DNA from: Impatiens glandulifera
Lineage: Eukaryota; Streptophyta; Magnoliopsida; Ericales; Balsaminaceae
Assembly (NCBI RefSeq): GCF_907164915.1
Contig: NC_061866.1
Coordinates: forward strand, 47,857,370-47,921,369
Direction of reading: 5' to 3'
Length of the DNA: 64,000 nt
The notes below the pieces were generated by a model. The model ran no database searches. It was not told the origin of the DNA and saw only the letters and a list, made by a program, of their open reading frames with translations. Positions 50,548 through 61,851 of this stretch are shown piece by piece. A program made the translations under genes and the position numbers. Each line of letters begins with the position of its first letter. The stretch's first letter is position 1.

Positions 50548-51070
50548 TCATTTGCGTTTTGAACGCTTTCCTTGACCTTTCTTTGGCGGTCCTTTTCCAC
50601 GTCGCTTCAACATTTCAAGCTTTGATAAACGTCTGGAGAATTACAATAGAAAGAACAAAAAGTTACCAAATCCAGTACTGAAAGCTCCTAATAATACTAA
50701 CTAAGAATAAAAAACCCAATTCTTGGTATCCATCATCCCCATTCTGGGATCAATTCAAACAAACACTTGATGATTGTTTCCATAAAACCTAAACAACAAT
50801 CTTCGTTTGCAATTAGGGTTTCAAGTTGAATTTAAAAAGGAAGAAAACAAACTCTTGCTGTTGTTGAGCCATGTAGAGAGGATCATCTGTTCTGATATCA
50901 TGTGGGTACCATTGAGCAATCTTTTCACCGAAAAGCTTCTTGCGTAAGATCTTGTGAGGGGATACTTGTCCAGTTGGATTCAATACATGGCCAAATATCT
51001 TTGCTCTTGCTTCAGTAACACCTTTAATGGCAGCTTCTGCCAACACATTTTTCAATCTTCCCAAGCTCAT
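50548..51070 (-). CDS. Mitochondrial small ribosomal subunit protein mS33
   Basis: Component of the small subunit of the mitochondrial ribosome (MRP-S33/S27 family). Two exons, 51070-50853 and 50632-50548, encode 100 residues, the usual size. Conserved segments are RLKNVLAEAAIKGVTEARAK, IFGHVLNPTGQ, HKILRKKLFGEKIAQWYP and DDPLYMAQQQQE. The second exon is very basic (RLSKLEMLKRRGKGPPKKG) and ends RSKRK. The donor AAGA/GTTTGT gives the right phase. A probable 5' UTR intron lies between about 51081 and 51390, since a GGAG/GTTAGC donor occurs upstream on the coding strand. Confidence 0.92.
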
Positions 51071-51509
51071 AATGATGCTTCCTGTTTCAATTATCATCAG
51101 CAAATAACACATCAATACATCTGGAATGGAGATAAAGAATGATTACAAGGAAGAACAAACATCAAAGCAACCATAACCCTAATGCAGATGATGCTATATC
51201 GGCATAGATTGCTTTCTACCTAACTGGCTAAACCTAGTTGCTTATGATGAATCGGCTTGTCTAAATCAATCAATGCCATTTTCTACTAAATCATTTCAAA
51301 TAAGTGTATGCAGCTTTAGGAAGACTAAGAAAATGCGATCGATCTAGATAAAAGAAAAATGAAATAAAGATTCAGAAGCTAACCTCCGCCGAAGAAGCGC
51401 CAGTAGACACCAAAGTTAAACCTGGATCCTGTCGCCGATGAGAACAACGAAGAACAGAGATTAGGGAAGGGGGTAAAATTGTCCAATACTCATAAAATGA
51501 AGCAGGTTA

Positions 51510-51565
51510 TAATTTGTTAAGCCCAATTTCAATAACTGGGCTTTATCTTCTCCTGGGCTTCTTTT
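51510..51565 (-). promoter_or_regulatory. mS33 upstream region with three TGGGCT motifs
   Basis: AAGCCCAAT at 51519, then CTGGGCTTT and CCTGGGCTT within the next 40 bases, all site II-like. They lie just upstream of the presumed first (untranslated) exon of mS33. Confidence 0.5.
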
Positions 51566-51569
51566 AGGC

Positions 51570-54500
51570 AAGAATGTTTATTTTTATAATTTTACCATTC
51601 TAAAATTTAAAAATAAAACTCTAATATTTTTAATTTACCATTTGTTTATTTTTTTATAATTGTATGAATTTGTAGATGAAATAAAGTAATTATTTGTTCA
51701 AATAAATTCTTTTAGAAATATTTGTTAATTTTAATATTATTATTTTTTATAATAAATTATAGAATTTAAACCATACCAGCTTTTTAAAATGAAAAGAAAG
51801 TAATTACTTCAAATATTATTTCTTATATTTAATATAAATTAACTTAATCAAATAACTCAACATAATTAAATATCATTCTTTCTTATTTTTTATTTTATTT
51901 ATATATAAAAATACTTTTAAGAGATGTTTGGTACATAATTTTTGTACTCAAGAATGAGAAATTGAATAAAACTAATCATCACATCCGCAAAATCAACCAT
52001 CATTAATAACTCCATACAGACCAGAAACTCGAAACAGATCCCTAACTGCTGTACAATTTAATAAAAAAATATTAAAAAAACACTGAAGAAATATATCTGG
52101 CTTTCAATTTCTTCTTGGCAACCAAATTCAGGTCTACTAATAATACAGAGACCTAGATTTCAGTTCAAATTACTGGATTATCATATTGTTGTTTCCTCAT
52201 CATTGGCTATAACAAAAAAACAGAAACCCTTTACAGAGATGCATCAAATCACAAGTCATTTCTCAAACAATCACAAATTCTTTGATATTAACCATCATTA
52301 ATTGAGAATACCTTTGGGGCTATTGACCACCATAATCAACATTCAAATATCAAATATCAAAAATTTACAAATCCTGTATGCCTTCAGGTAAGTCTTTTTG
52401 GTAGAAAGATGACAAGGCCAATTATTTTGGAATGTCTGTCCTGATATTATTATCCAAAACATAAGAAATGCATCAAACAATTTATATAAAAAGACTTTTA
52501 GCAGGCTAATCTCATGTCGACACGTCCACAATGCCAGATTCTTAATCCTCATCCTCATCTGCACAACAGATTTAGTAGAAAACCAGCTCAAAACAATTAA
52601 CATTTTGAAAGGATACAACCCAAAAATAAACAAAAACATTGCATTTATATAGCTATGACAATACAAGAATATAGGGATTTAACAAAATAACAAAAACTGA
52701 TGACTCTGGAGAAAGGACTGCTGATGATACCTTAAATGTCAGGCCTTAGAGATTTTGTGTAAAAACAACATTCCCAAGGAATGCTTAAAAGCAATGATTG
52801 TACATAATGTAGCAATGTGGTTAGTATCTTTATAAGTGTCTATCATTTGGAGGTCAAATAGTTGGAGGAGAGAAATAAAAATTACATCAGATTTTTCATA
52901 CATACAGTTCACAATACCTAGCTATAACTATATATAATACCGCTACTAATTAACTAAATATTAAAAACAAAGCCTACTGACAAAGCCTAACTAACAAGAC
53001 CCGCTTATTACACTTAAAACCCTAAATTGAAAACCTAACATGTACCAAACCATCCCCATAAGATATTCCTTGTCGTCAAGGAAGCGATAACAGGTGCAAT
53101 CGCAAGAATGAGTTGAATATTTGTGATTCACCCCAGGCACGCTATTAAAATCTATTTTTGGGGTATCAAATAGCTGGTAGCCACACAAACAGAAAAGGCA
53201 AGGCAAGGGTCTATTTATTTTAGAGGACATCTGGAACCAAGTGGGACTACTAAACTGAGATTCATGGAGGCATCTAGGCGGAAAAGTAACAAACCAGAAT
53301 TACATGGGTGACTATTTGGTCTGTCAATAATGGCCCATTTGGTGAAGTTTGGACCAGAACAAAAGAATATTGGGCCTATCTGTATTCAGCCACTCAATAA
53401 TTATAAAGGATGAATCACAAATATTCAACTCAACCTTGGCCATTATTGGACTAAAGAATAAGGTTAAGTCACAATCAAAATTATGGAGAAATTGCGATTA
53501 GTAGCAGTATTATATATAGTTATAGCTAATATATCCATCTTCATTTCTCATATATAACTCCATATCTGCAAAATCCTAATTATATTTTCTACCATTTTAC
53601 CCTAAATGTATCAGGGTCTTGCACTCATGTTATGCTACTCAAACTAACTTGTCTGTTAAGAGTAGAATTGGTTAATTAGCAAGCTTATTTTGGAGGTTAG
53701 ATTCGTGTCATGGATTTATGTCACCATAGACGTAATTTAAATCAGAGAATCAAGTAGTTTACTTAAATCTCAAATTTCTCATCTACCCTACTAATTTCTC
53801 ACTCAACAGATTCTTTAGTTCATAAATGAAGGAAGATCTTATATCCGAAGATCTTATATAGCATTGATATTTCAATCTTAAGAATTCGAATGGCTCCAAA
53901 TAAACCAAAGACCCCAATTGATGTTCAACAGAGTTTTCTGTTGTTACTCCTATAAAAAACAAGAAAGAGTTGTAGCCAATTCCAAACTCTGTAAGAAATC
54001 CTGTTGAATTGAGGCAAGCTAATTTACCATCAAAATCTGGAAGGAATGAATTAACCTCATTCGATAAGCAAATCCAACTGATTGATATAGATTACCAGGG
54101 TCCAGGATTTAGTAGAAAATTGGGTTCCTCCATCAATATCAGTTCAAAGCCATTGGTCAAATGAAGATGACTAATTGGGTTGGCTAAATGAGAGAAGAGA
54201 ATCTCAAAATGTACAAATATGTGAACACTCAAAATTGATCTTCAGAATTAGCAGTGGCAGTACAAGAAGCAGAAGTATATGCACTGCCCTAAACTACACA
54301 CAACATGGTTCTGTATCACGCTGAAGCAGTTTTTCTGTTACCCGAGTGTAATTTGTTGCTAGTGACTAACATTGTATAATGGAATAAATGCATGATATGA
54401 TGCATTATGACAATTTTTTGTTTTCTGCAAAAGAATATAAGAGATTTTTCATGTCTACCCAAAACACCAGCTATGCATCCTTTTTTCCAAGTAAATTCTT

Positions 54501-55174
54501 TGTCAGTTCTATTATCTCTATTATTTGATTCAGCAACATAGCCTTATTAAAGGGTCTAGTTTTGGTTATTCTAAGAATAAAGTAAACATTATTTGTTTTG
54601 ATTTAGCAGCCACTTCGTCTGGTCTAACATAATGACATAAACCACCCAAAGGTTGACTTCATTTTGGGCCACAAGCTGGGGACTGTTGAGGATACAATAA
54701 ATTCAACTAGAAACAAAGTCAAGTAATACAACCAAAGTTCCAATCAAGGTTTCCTTAGTTGGTATCGAACCCAAAAACTTAGCCTCTTATAGTTCAAGAC
54801 TTTTACAACTTGAGCTTCCCTAAGTGGGTTCAACACCTAACATGACCTAAATAGATTTCATGTCATATTCCATGGTTATAATAGTTCTCTAAAATCGAAC
54901 TTCTTAGCACAAAATCCTACGACATTCTTTCTTTGTCAAACAACCTCAGCATTGCTTCAATCTCTATTAAATGCACCAACAAAGACTTACAATTCACTAA
55001 AAATTCATCTTCTCAGTGAATAGTTATCTATATTAAAAAAACTATTAAATGAAAAAAAAAAGTCAATTTTAGAACCTAACATCCAGTGTTCATTCATCAT
55101 CCCTGAAGCAAAATGAATTCTCTAAATTCCTAAACATTCGAATGATGAATGCAAATGTTAAGGGAAATGAGAGA
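51570..55174. other. Intergenic region (about 3.6 kb)
   Basis: No gene is supported. Between 52000 and 55100 the DNA is less AT-rich than elsewhere but has no open frame with recognisable homology. The frames at 52343-52666 and 52991-53230 (minus) look like chance. The segment 54640-54850 (CAAGCTGGGGACTG..., GGTATCGAACCC..., CCCTAAGTGGGTTCAACA) has the feel of a tRNA-derived or LTR repeat but no border could be set. Confidence 0.45.
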
Positions 55175-55490
55175 CTAACTGAAGTATCGGCGTTCATTAG
55201 CAGCCTTAGCCTTATCGAGCATCTTGTCCAAGTCTTCTTGAAGCTTGCCGTCCCATTTGACTAGCTGGTTGGCAAAAAGCACTCCCAATCCCATGCCTAC
55301 TACATGTTCCCATGGATCTGAAAATTGAAAACGACAGATATGTAAAGAAAAGAAGATACGGGATCTGGAAATGTAATGAAAAGTGATGAAGATTATTACG
55401 TCTCATGTAAGGAAGTTTGCGAAGGGCGTTTGAATACATCTGGGTACCTACACCCAGTAGTGCTCCAATCATCGTCGTAGTCAGCGGCAT
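55175..55490 (-). CDS. Conserved 77-residue plant protein, probably a small single-helix organellar protein
   Basis: Two exons, 55490-55400 and 55317-55175, joined in phase (R-H) give MPLTTTMIGALLGVGTQMYS, NALRKLPYMRHPWEHVVGMG, LGVLFANQLVKWDGKLQEDL and DKMLDKAKAANERRYFS in sequence. There is one hydrophobic segment around residues 5-16 and a second moderately hydrophobic stretch near 36-48, then a charged amphipathic C-terminal helix. I recognise it as a widely conserved small plant protein but cannot name its function. Upstream TGGGCC/T motifs, as in the two mitochondrial-protein genes of this window, suggest a mitochondrial role; this is inference. Confidence 0.8.
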
Positions 55491-55579
55491 CTTCTCCTTC
55501 CTCGTCCTCTCTCTCTCTCTAGAACCTGAGTTCGGAAACCAGACCTTCCCTTTTTTGCCAGCTAAAACTGTATTTTTTT

Positions 55580-55670
55580 TATATGTGGGCTTGTTTGAGC
55601 CCACAAACAAGTGAGTATATGAAATGGGTTATGTCCATTAGGAAGTTCTTCGGAACGGCCCACAATTCTC
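55580..55670 (-). promoter_or_regulatory. Upstream region of the 77-residue gene with TGGGC(C/T) motifs
   Basis: TGTGGGCTTGTTTGAGCCCACA (a near-palindrome at 55584-55605), ATGGGTTATGTCC and GGCCCACAATTC lie 90-170 bases upstream of the start codon. Confidence 0.5.
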
Positions 55671-55754
55671 TTCTTTTTTTAAAAGGAATAATTTTATTTG
55701 TTATAAACTTATAATAGTTTATTGGATTCTTCCTTAAAAAATTGCATTAATGCC

Positions 55755-56930
55755 GGGTTCATCAATTTGGTTCTGGGTTATATGAGTTCTTAGGTTTGGT
55801 TTTTTTCGATTTTTTTAATTAATTTAAAACTGAACCGAATTCGAATAAATTCTATTAAAACAAACTGATTTTCGAATTTTCGGTTCGAATTCGAATATAA
55901 TTCATTTTATTTTATTTTGTTATCAAACTAAATATCTTATTTACTAAAAATCTAAAATTATAAAAAAAAAAAAAAAAAAATTGACTATTTTCAACCGCAG
56001 TTGCAGTTGGACGATGGAAGTAAAAATATTGTTGGCGACTGCTTATATATATTATTTGGTTAAAATAGCTAGTTAGAGATTTTAGAGATGTGGTGGATGA
56101 ATAGAAGGACCAGCTAGGCAAGAATGACTATGAAGATAAGGTGTCCACTACTAGAAGGACTGAAAAAGAGATGAGGGATTAGTGATTTATTGGGATGAAT
56201 AAAAACATTCGAGATAGGAGGATCATTGTAATTTAGTATATAATTATTTGAAAGTGAACGTCTAATAGAGATGTTAGAAGAACGCTATGAAAGCAAAAGT
56301 TTGGGGGTGATCCTTCGGATCCTGCAGGAAGAGGGTGCAACAGTTCCTTTTTTTTGGGAAGTCCAAACTAAATGGCTGGTTAAGATCTTATTGGTATAAT
56401 TATTCGGATTTTGTTGGTCCTAGCACTCGGAACGAGACAAGTAAGTGTGTAGATAGGACGCGAGATGAATCACAAGGTCCCCTAAAGGCAGGCAGAAAGC
56501 ATATAAAGAATAATATATATGAGAGCTAGCCTTGCGCTGAACTAAAAACTATGTGTGGAGCTCTATCTTTACCTTGCCGAATATCAGGTTTTTTCCTTGG
56601 TCTTGAGGTTTAGTGAACTCTTTTTTCAAAAGCACGAAAAGTTGCGTAAAAGGAAACAAGAGAAGCAAAGGAGAGGTAAGGAGAGAGGTGATCAAGCGCC
56701 CATCACTTGCTATGGCCACCCAAAAGCTTAATTGCAAGGTTTGTATCCGAAGGTTATTATATGTAATAAATTATATAATATATAATTAAAATAAGTAATA
56801 AAAATAAATTTGATTTTTAGTTTGGTTTTCGAGTTTAAACCAAACCGAAAACTGTATTTGAATTCGAATCAGTTCAATTCGAAAACAGAGTTCTAACCAA
56901 ATATTGAAACACCCTTATTTAATAATTTGG
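55755..56930. mobile_element. Split MITE-like repeat with a large insert
   Basis: The left part (about 55770-55910) has TTCTTAGGTTTGGTTTTTTTCG, AACCGAATTCGAAT and TTCGGTTCGAATTCGAAT. The right part (about 56810-56930) has TTTAGTTTGGTTTTCGAG, AACCAAACCGAAAAC, GAATTCGAATCAG and AATTCGAAAACAG. These are the two halves of one inverted-repeat element rich in GGTTCGAATTCGAAT, interrupted by about 850 bases of unrelated DNA. Confidence 0.5.
56285..56755. other. Possible organelle-derived insertion
   Basis: Composition is GC-richer than its surroundings, with a plant mitochondrial intergenic look (GATCCTGCAGGAAGAGGGTG, GCTAGCCTTGCGCTGAAC, TAAAGGCAGGCAGAAAGC). No gene recognised. It lies within the insert that splits the flanking MITE-like repeat. 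Confidence 0.3.
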
Positions 56931-57909
56931 TTATTTATAAAAAATAAGAATAATTTTGAGGAGGTTAGATTCTTTTGGTAAATAGATTTTAAAAGGTATT
57001 AATATATAGTGATTAAATGAAATAATAATTTAAAATATTTTAGTTAATGATTTAAATAATATAATAAATTAAAGTGAGTAAAATTATGTTTTTTTGGTTT
57101 AAATAACCCAAATCCAACCGAGATGTCTAAGTTTAAATTGAAATTTTATTAAAAAAAATATATATAATTAAGTTTAAATATACTTTAATATAAGTTTTAA
57201 TAGAAATTCAACAGAGATCATTCATTTCTTAAATAAAATTCATTTCTTAAATAAAATTTTATCACTTTAGCTACTTATACTTAATTTAATTCATTATCAA
57301 TTTTTTTCTACTTTGCATATTTAACCAATCTTCAGAAACAAATGACAAAAAAAGTAATGCAATTTTTGTAATCATTCCTAATTTACAAGCTTATATATTT
57401 TCATTAGCAAAGTTTGGAACAGTACCCTTTAATACAAAGAAAGTATGTCATATATATGCTACAATAAAAATTATTATTAAGATATGCTCATTTAAATATA
57501 TTTGAGTTGAATAGGTTCAAACTCAATTTCAACTAGAGATAAAAATTTCAAATAAGCTAAATTATGAATAATAAAGTTCATTTGAAATCACTTTTTTGCC
57601 TATGATTAATATTGTTTCCAACACTCGTTGTGGTTTAAATGGGTTCACTCGAGGTTCATGAAAAACGAACATAATATATGGACAAGCAAAGTGAAGGATG
57701 ACATCTGAAATTGAAAACAGCGTTGCTTCAATCTTTGACATTTGACTCGGGGATGGACGATGTACTCTCTTTTGGCATGATCCGTGATTTGAGAGCCGAC
57801 CACTTATTGATAGAGAAGAGTTCTGAGGATGAGGATTAGGAGAGACGTGCGGCTGCCACGGTTAAAAATATACACGGTGAGCTTTTGAATTCTATTATGA
57901 GAATTGATT

Positions 57910-58088
57910 GGGGGAGAGAATTTGGGAGAGAATTTTTTAAGAGAATTACGTGGCGCAATCTGATTTGTCGGAAAATAACAAATTTCTCTTTCTTATCTCT
58001 TTCCTCAACCTATATCATTTTTCCAGTCATGATGTGATGACACATCATTCCCTCTCTCATTCTCTCTCTATCAAATTCCCTTCCCTAT
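57910..58088. mobile_element. MITE with GGGAGAGAATTTG ends; best copy of a dispersed family
   Basis: Left end GGGGGAGAGAATTTGGGAGAG; right end CAAATTCCCTTCCC, whose inverse complement is GGGAAGGGAATTTG. The interior is AATTACGTGGCGCAATCTGA, TTTGTCGGAAAATAACAAAT, then a pyrimidine-rich half with ACATCATTCCCTCTCTC. Related, more decayed copies are at 10425-10580, 44640-44790 and 13079-13230. Confidence 0.65.
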
Positions 58089-58369
58089 CACTCCTCTTCT
58101 ATTATTAGGCGGACTCGGAGGGAAGAAGAGTATTTGATCATTTAAGTGGTATCCAATTGAACGATAGGACTGATGTTCATTTGTAGACAATGTCGAAGAG
58201 GATGTAAAGTTAAGTCTAACAAAATTTAGAATGTCATAAGGGAACGAGGTCAAGTTGTTAATTGAGCAACTCTTGTTTGATCTTCTAAAGTCATCATGAG
58301 GCATCGTTTCATTCTTTGGTTGGTTTTCATAGAATACTTAGCACTCAGGATCAAATTCAAGCTACATGG

Positions 58370-58988
58370 ACATTCTGGATGCTAGTTGCTTACTTTGGGA
58401 TGAAATGTGGAGACGATTGATCACGTACTCGGGGGTTATCCGTTACAATGCATGTGTGGAATAAGTTCACTTCGGCGATGTCTATTTCGAGCTTTCCGGA
58501 GGCGTGGGAGGCGATATAGTTGCTGTCCAAGATAGAACTAAGACAACAAATTCCAGCAAACGTTTTTAAGAGCGGCTTTACCTCTATCGTGTATCATATT
58601 TGAGCAGAAATAAACGCACGGGTGTTCGGAGAGTGCGTCGAAGTGTTGACCAAGTTTGAATGATATTGTCTTTTATTGCGGTGCACTTATGAGGACATGA
58701 AGGAGGATCCCCAAAGGCGAACGCGAATGGAATCTTTGTCGGAATTGGAAGATATCATACGAAAAGTCACTTCTTTTAAAAAATTAAAGCGAGATAAGAG
58801 TTTAATGTGTTTGGTTTTTGTAATTCACTTATAAAAGTCATGGACTTATTATTTGGATTGTTTGTTTTTCTTTTGAACTTTGGTTCTATCTTTCTAGGTT
58901 GTTAGAAAGATAGACGAAATTATGTCCGTTTTTTTTCCTTTTTAATTTTTTTAATAAAATGACGATAAGTCAATTTTTCAAAAAAAAA
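58370..58988 (+). mobile_element. 3' end of a LINE retrotransposon with A-rich tail
   Basis: Broken plus-strand translation includes LRQQIPANVFKSGFTSIVYHI followed by AEINARVFG, the zf-RVT C-terminal pattern (YxIWxERNARxFG) of plant LINEs. A 3' untranslated part contains an imperfect hairpin (CTATCTTTCTAGG / TTAGAAAGATAG) and ends in an A-run at 58980-58988. Stops interrupt the frame. It is a different LINE lineage from the pair at 21950-25060. Confidence 0.6.
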
Positions 58989-61490
58989 TATGGTTTCCAA
59001 GCCAATATAATTTATGATAGTTAGTTAAAGTGGAAATAGTCTTACATAGGATATCTTTATCACTATTAAGAATGTTTTTATTTAAATTTTGAGTCATTAT
59101 GATAATGAATCGTGCTAACTTTTCCAATAATTAATCAAAATCACAATATATATTAACTTTAAAAGTATTTTAAAATATATTTTATTTGAATTCAACTTCA
59201 TATTTGAATAAAGATCCAAGTAAGTCTTAATAAATAGAGGATGAATGTCATTGCCTTAGCATGGATATTATTGGAGACATTGACTTTTAAAGTATTACAA
59301 ATTGAGCTATATTTATGGTTTGTATGGTTTTAAATAAGCATGACAATGGAATGACAATGAAAATATCTAAAATATGGGGTCCATCAATTCATATGTCCAA
59401 TAATTTTAAATTTTGGGAATGAGATTAGGGGATTAGTTTTGTTCAATCTTAAACCAACCATCTTTATATCTACTTGTGACTTTACTTTCAACAACTTAAT
59501 AGTTTCAGCTGTTTTTACTACTTTGTAAAATTTGATAATGGAAATAAATTTTTGGTTGAAAAAAAAGTAAAAGTAACTATGAAAGAGCTTAAAATGGTAA
59601 TGGGCAGGTTTGGGCCTTTGAAAGTGGACTTTTATTAAAGGCTTGTTGGGGGGAATGAGAGTCATATTTCTTACTTTTGTAGCATCTATCAATATCACAT
59701 TCTATACTATAGAAATATTAAGGTGTGGCTCATCAAATTTTAATTTTTTCTGTTTTTTTAATAATAAAAAATGACATCTCAACCATTGTATATTGGTTCA
59801 CAACTCATGTTTAAGAATAATAATTTTTGTTTTCATTGAAACACATATTCTTGTAACGAATTATGATCACCAACTGTTATCCTAAGCATTTTTTAAATAT
59901 ATTTATACATTTTTTAATAAATTCTAAATATATTATTATAGAAGCACAAATTATCAAACTTAATTTAGTATAAGTGGCTTAATACTTGAACTACTAAATA
60001 AATCTTAACATCAAAAACACAATATGAATCAAATAAAATAGCTTACTGTGAGTGTATCTCATGATATAACTGCTCTGTTTTGGTTAGTGTTTTTAGTTCA
60101 CTATAGGTGATATATTATAGATTGTAATTTTTTTTTTTCGGGTTGAATCTTTCATATTTATTTATGGTTATTTCTTACCCATCCCTCTAAACACTTTTTC
60201 ATCACCTGAATATCATTCATCAATAAAATAATGAGAATTTTGATCATGATTCTCGTTGACGCAAGATTTCCTCGCTAAACAGCAAATGCGCTTTACAAAT
60301 TAACTAAGTGTAAATGTATTCTTTTGGTATCTTTAAGTATGAAAATGAATAATTAATAAATATTTTTCTAGAAAGAAAGAAAAAAACATACTATCTGTTG
60401 AAGTCAAATACTACTGCTAAACTATTATTGAATCATAATAAAAAAGTGATCATGAGAAGAAATATACTAGTAACTAATAATAATATCCCTTGCCTTAAAG
60501 TAAATCAATGGTATATTAAACTATTCATCTTTTTCTTTAAATCTATGAATGGCTTTTATCTTGCCAAATTTCCTTTAATCCTTTAATATTATTGATCATT
60601 CTATCTTATTTTTTTTTATTAATGTTTACACGTGTAAGTTTATATAATTTGATGATTCTAACTATATAAACTACTCTATTTAAAATTGGATATTTTTGTA
60701 TAATATCTTGCACATTAATGAAGATTCATTTTTAAAGTTTTCTTTTGTGTGGTAAAAAATTGTTTTTCAGAAAATTTGGATTACTATTTCACATTATAGT
60801 GTATATTTTTTCATTTCATTTAATTTGTGTGAAAAATATTTTATAAATAATAAAATACAAGCGGTTTGTGGCAATTGCAAAGGACTAAAATGTTCTAGTA
60901 ATGGTTAATTTAGAAAGTTTTTTTTGTGAATACCCAATCTTATAAACTCTAATAACAATAATTTACTAAATTAATTAAGTAATCAATCAATCAAACAAAA
61001 TCAACTACAAACATACAAAATGTTCGATTATTTAATCAAATCTCATATATCATTTTATTATATAGACTCATGATGACTTCTTATTTGAGCAATTATTATT
61101 ATAATATTCTTATTTTAAACTACAATTATTAAACAAGAATTATAGTAACTAATATTGGACCATGGTTAACTAGCCAATCACATAAATAGTAATGTTAGAA
61201 CAATAAAAAACAACTTTAATTTCCTTGTTTATATTTATATATATAGTAATATCTAATAATATGGATCTTCCTTTTTAATAATACTATCTTTAATCTTTAA
61301 TGAATATGACAAACCAAAGTAGTATATATAAAATATATAAAGCATGTATATAAATAATTTAATTAATAATCTCCATTTGGTACTATAAAGCTAATAATAA
61401 TATGATTAAAAAAAAGATATTAGTTTAATAATGTTTTTAATTTGTCCCAACCTTATTAAAAGAAAAAAAAGCCAAATAAAAGATTTTTAT
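58989..61490. other. AT-rich intergenic region
   Basis: No gene or bounded repeat recognised. Simple A/T runs only. Confidence 0.6.
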
Positions 61491-61851
61491 TTATTTGAAT
61501 GCCAGATGTCACGAGATCTGGGCGCCAATTAAGCGTATCGTTCGGCCGTATTATGGCAGACCAAGTAAACAGTTGAGTAATTATAGCAGTCCTCGAAACC
61601 CTTTAATTTATTTTAATTAGTTTAATTATTTAATTAATTAAGGTTTTTTTGCTAGATTATTTTACACTCAACTTATCTTTTGATTTTTCATTCTCTCTCA
61701 ACTTTCTCTCTCTATATATACATAAATTTATATATATATTATTAATCTCTGGTTGCGATCTCCGTTCTCAATCTCAATAAGTCTATAATCTCAAATTTAT
61801 ATATATAAATTGGTTTTTAAAGAGATTTAGGGTTCTTGAAGATCAAAACGG

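Noticed and set aside
50954..51142. 62-codon plus-strand frame
   Set aside because: Antisense shadow of the mS33 coding exon.
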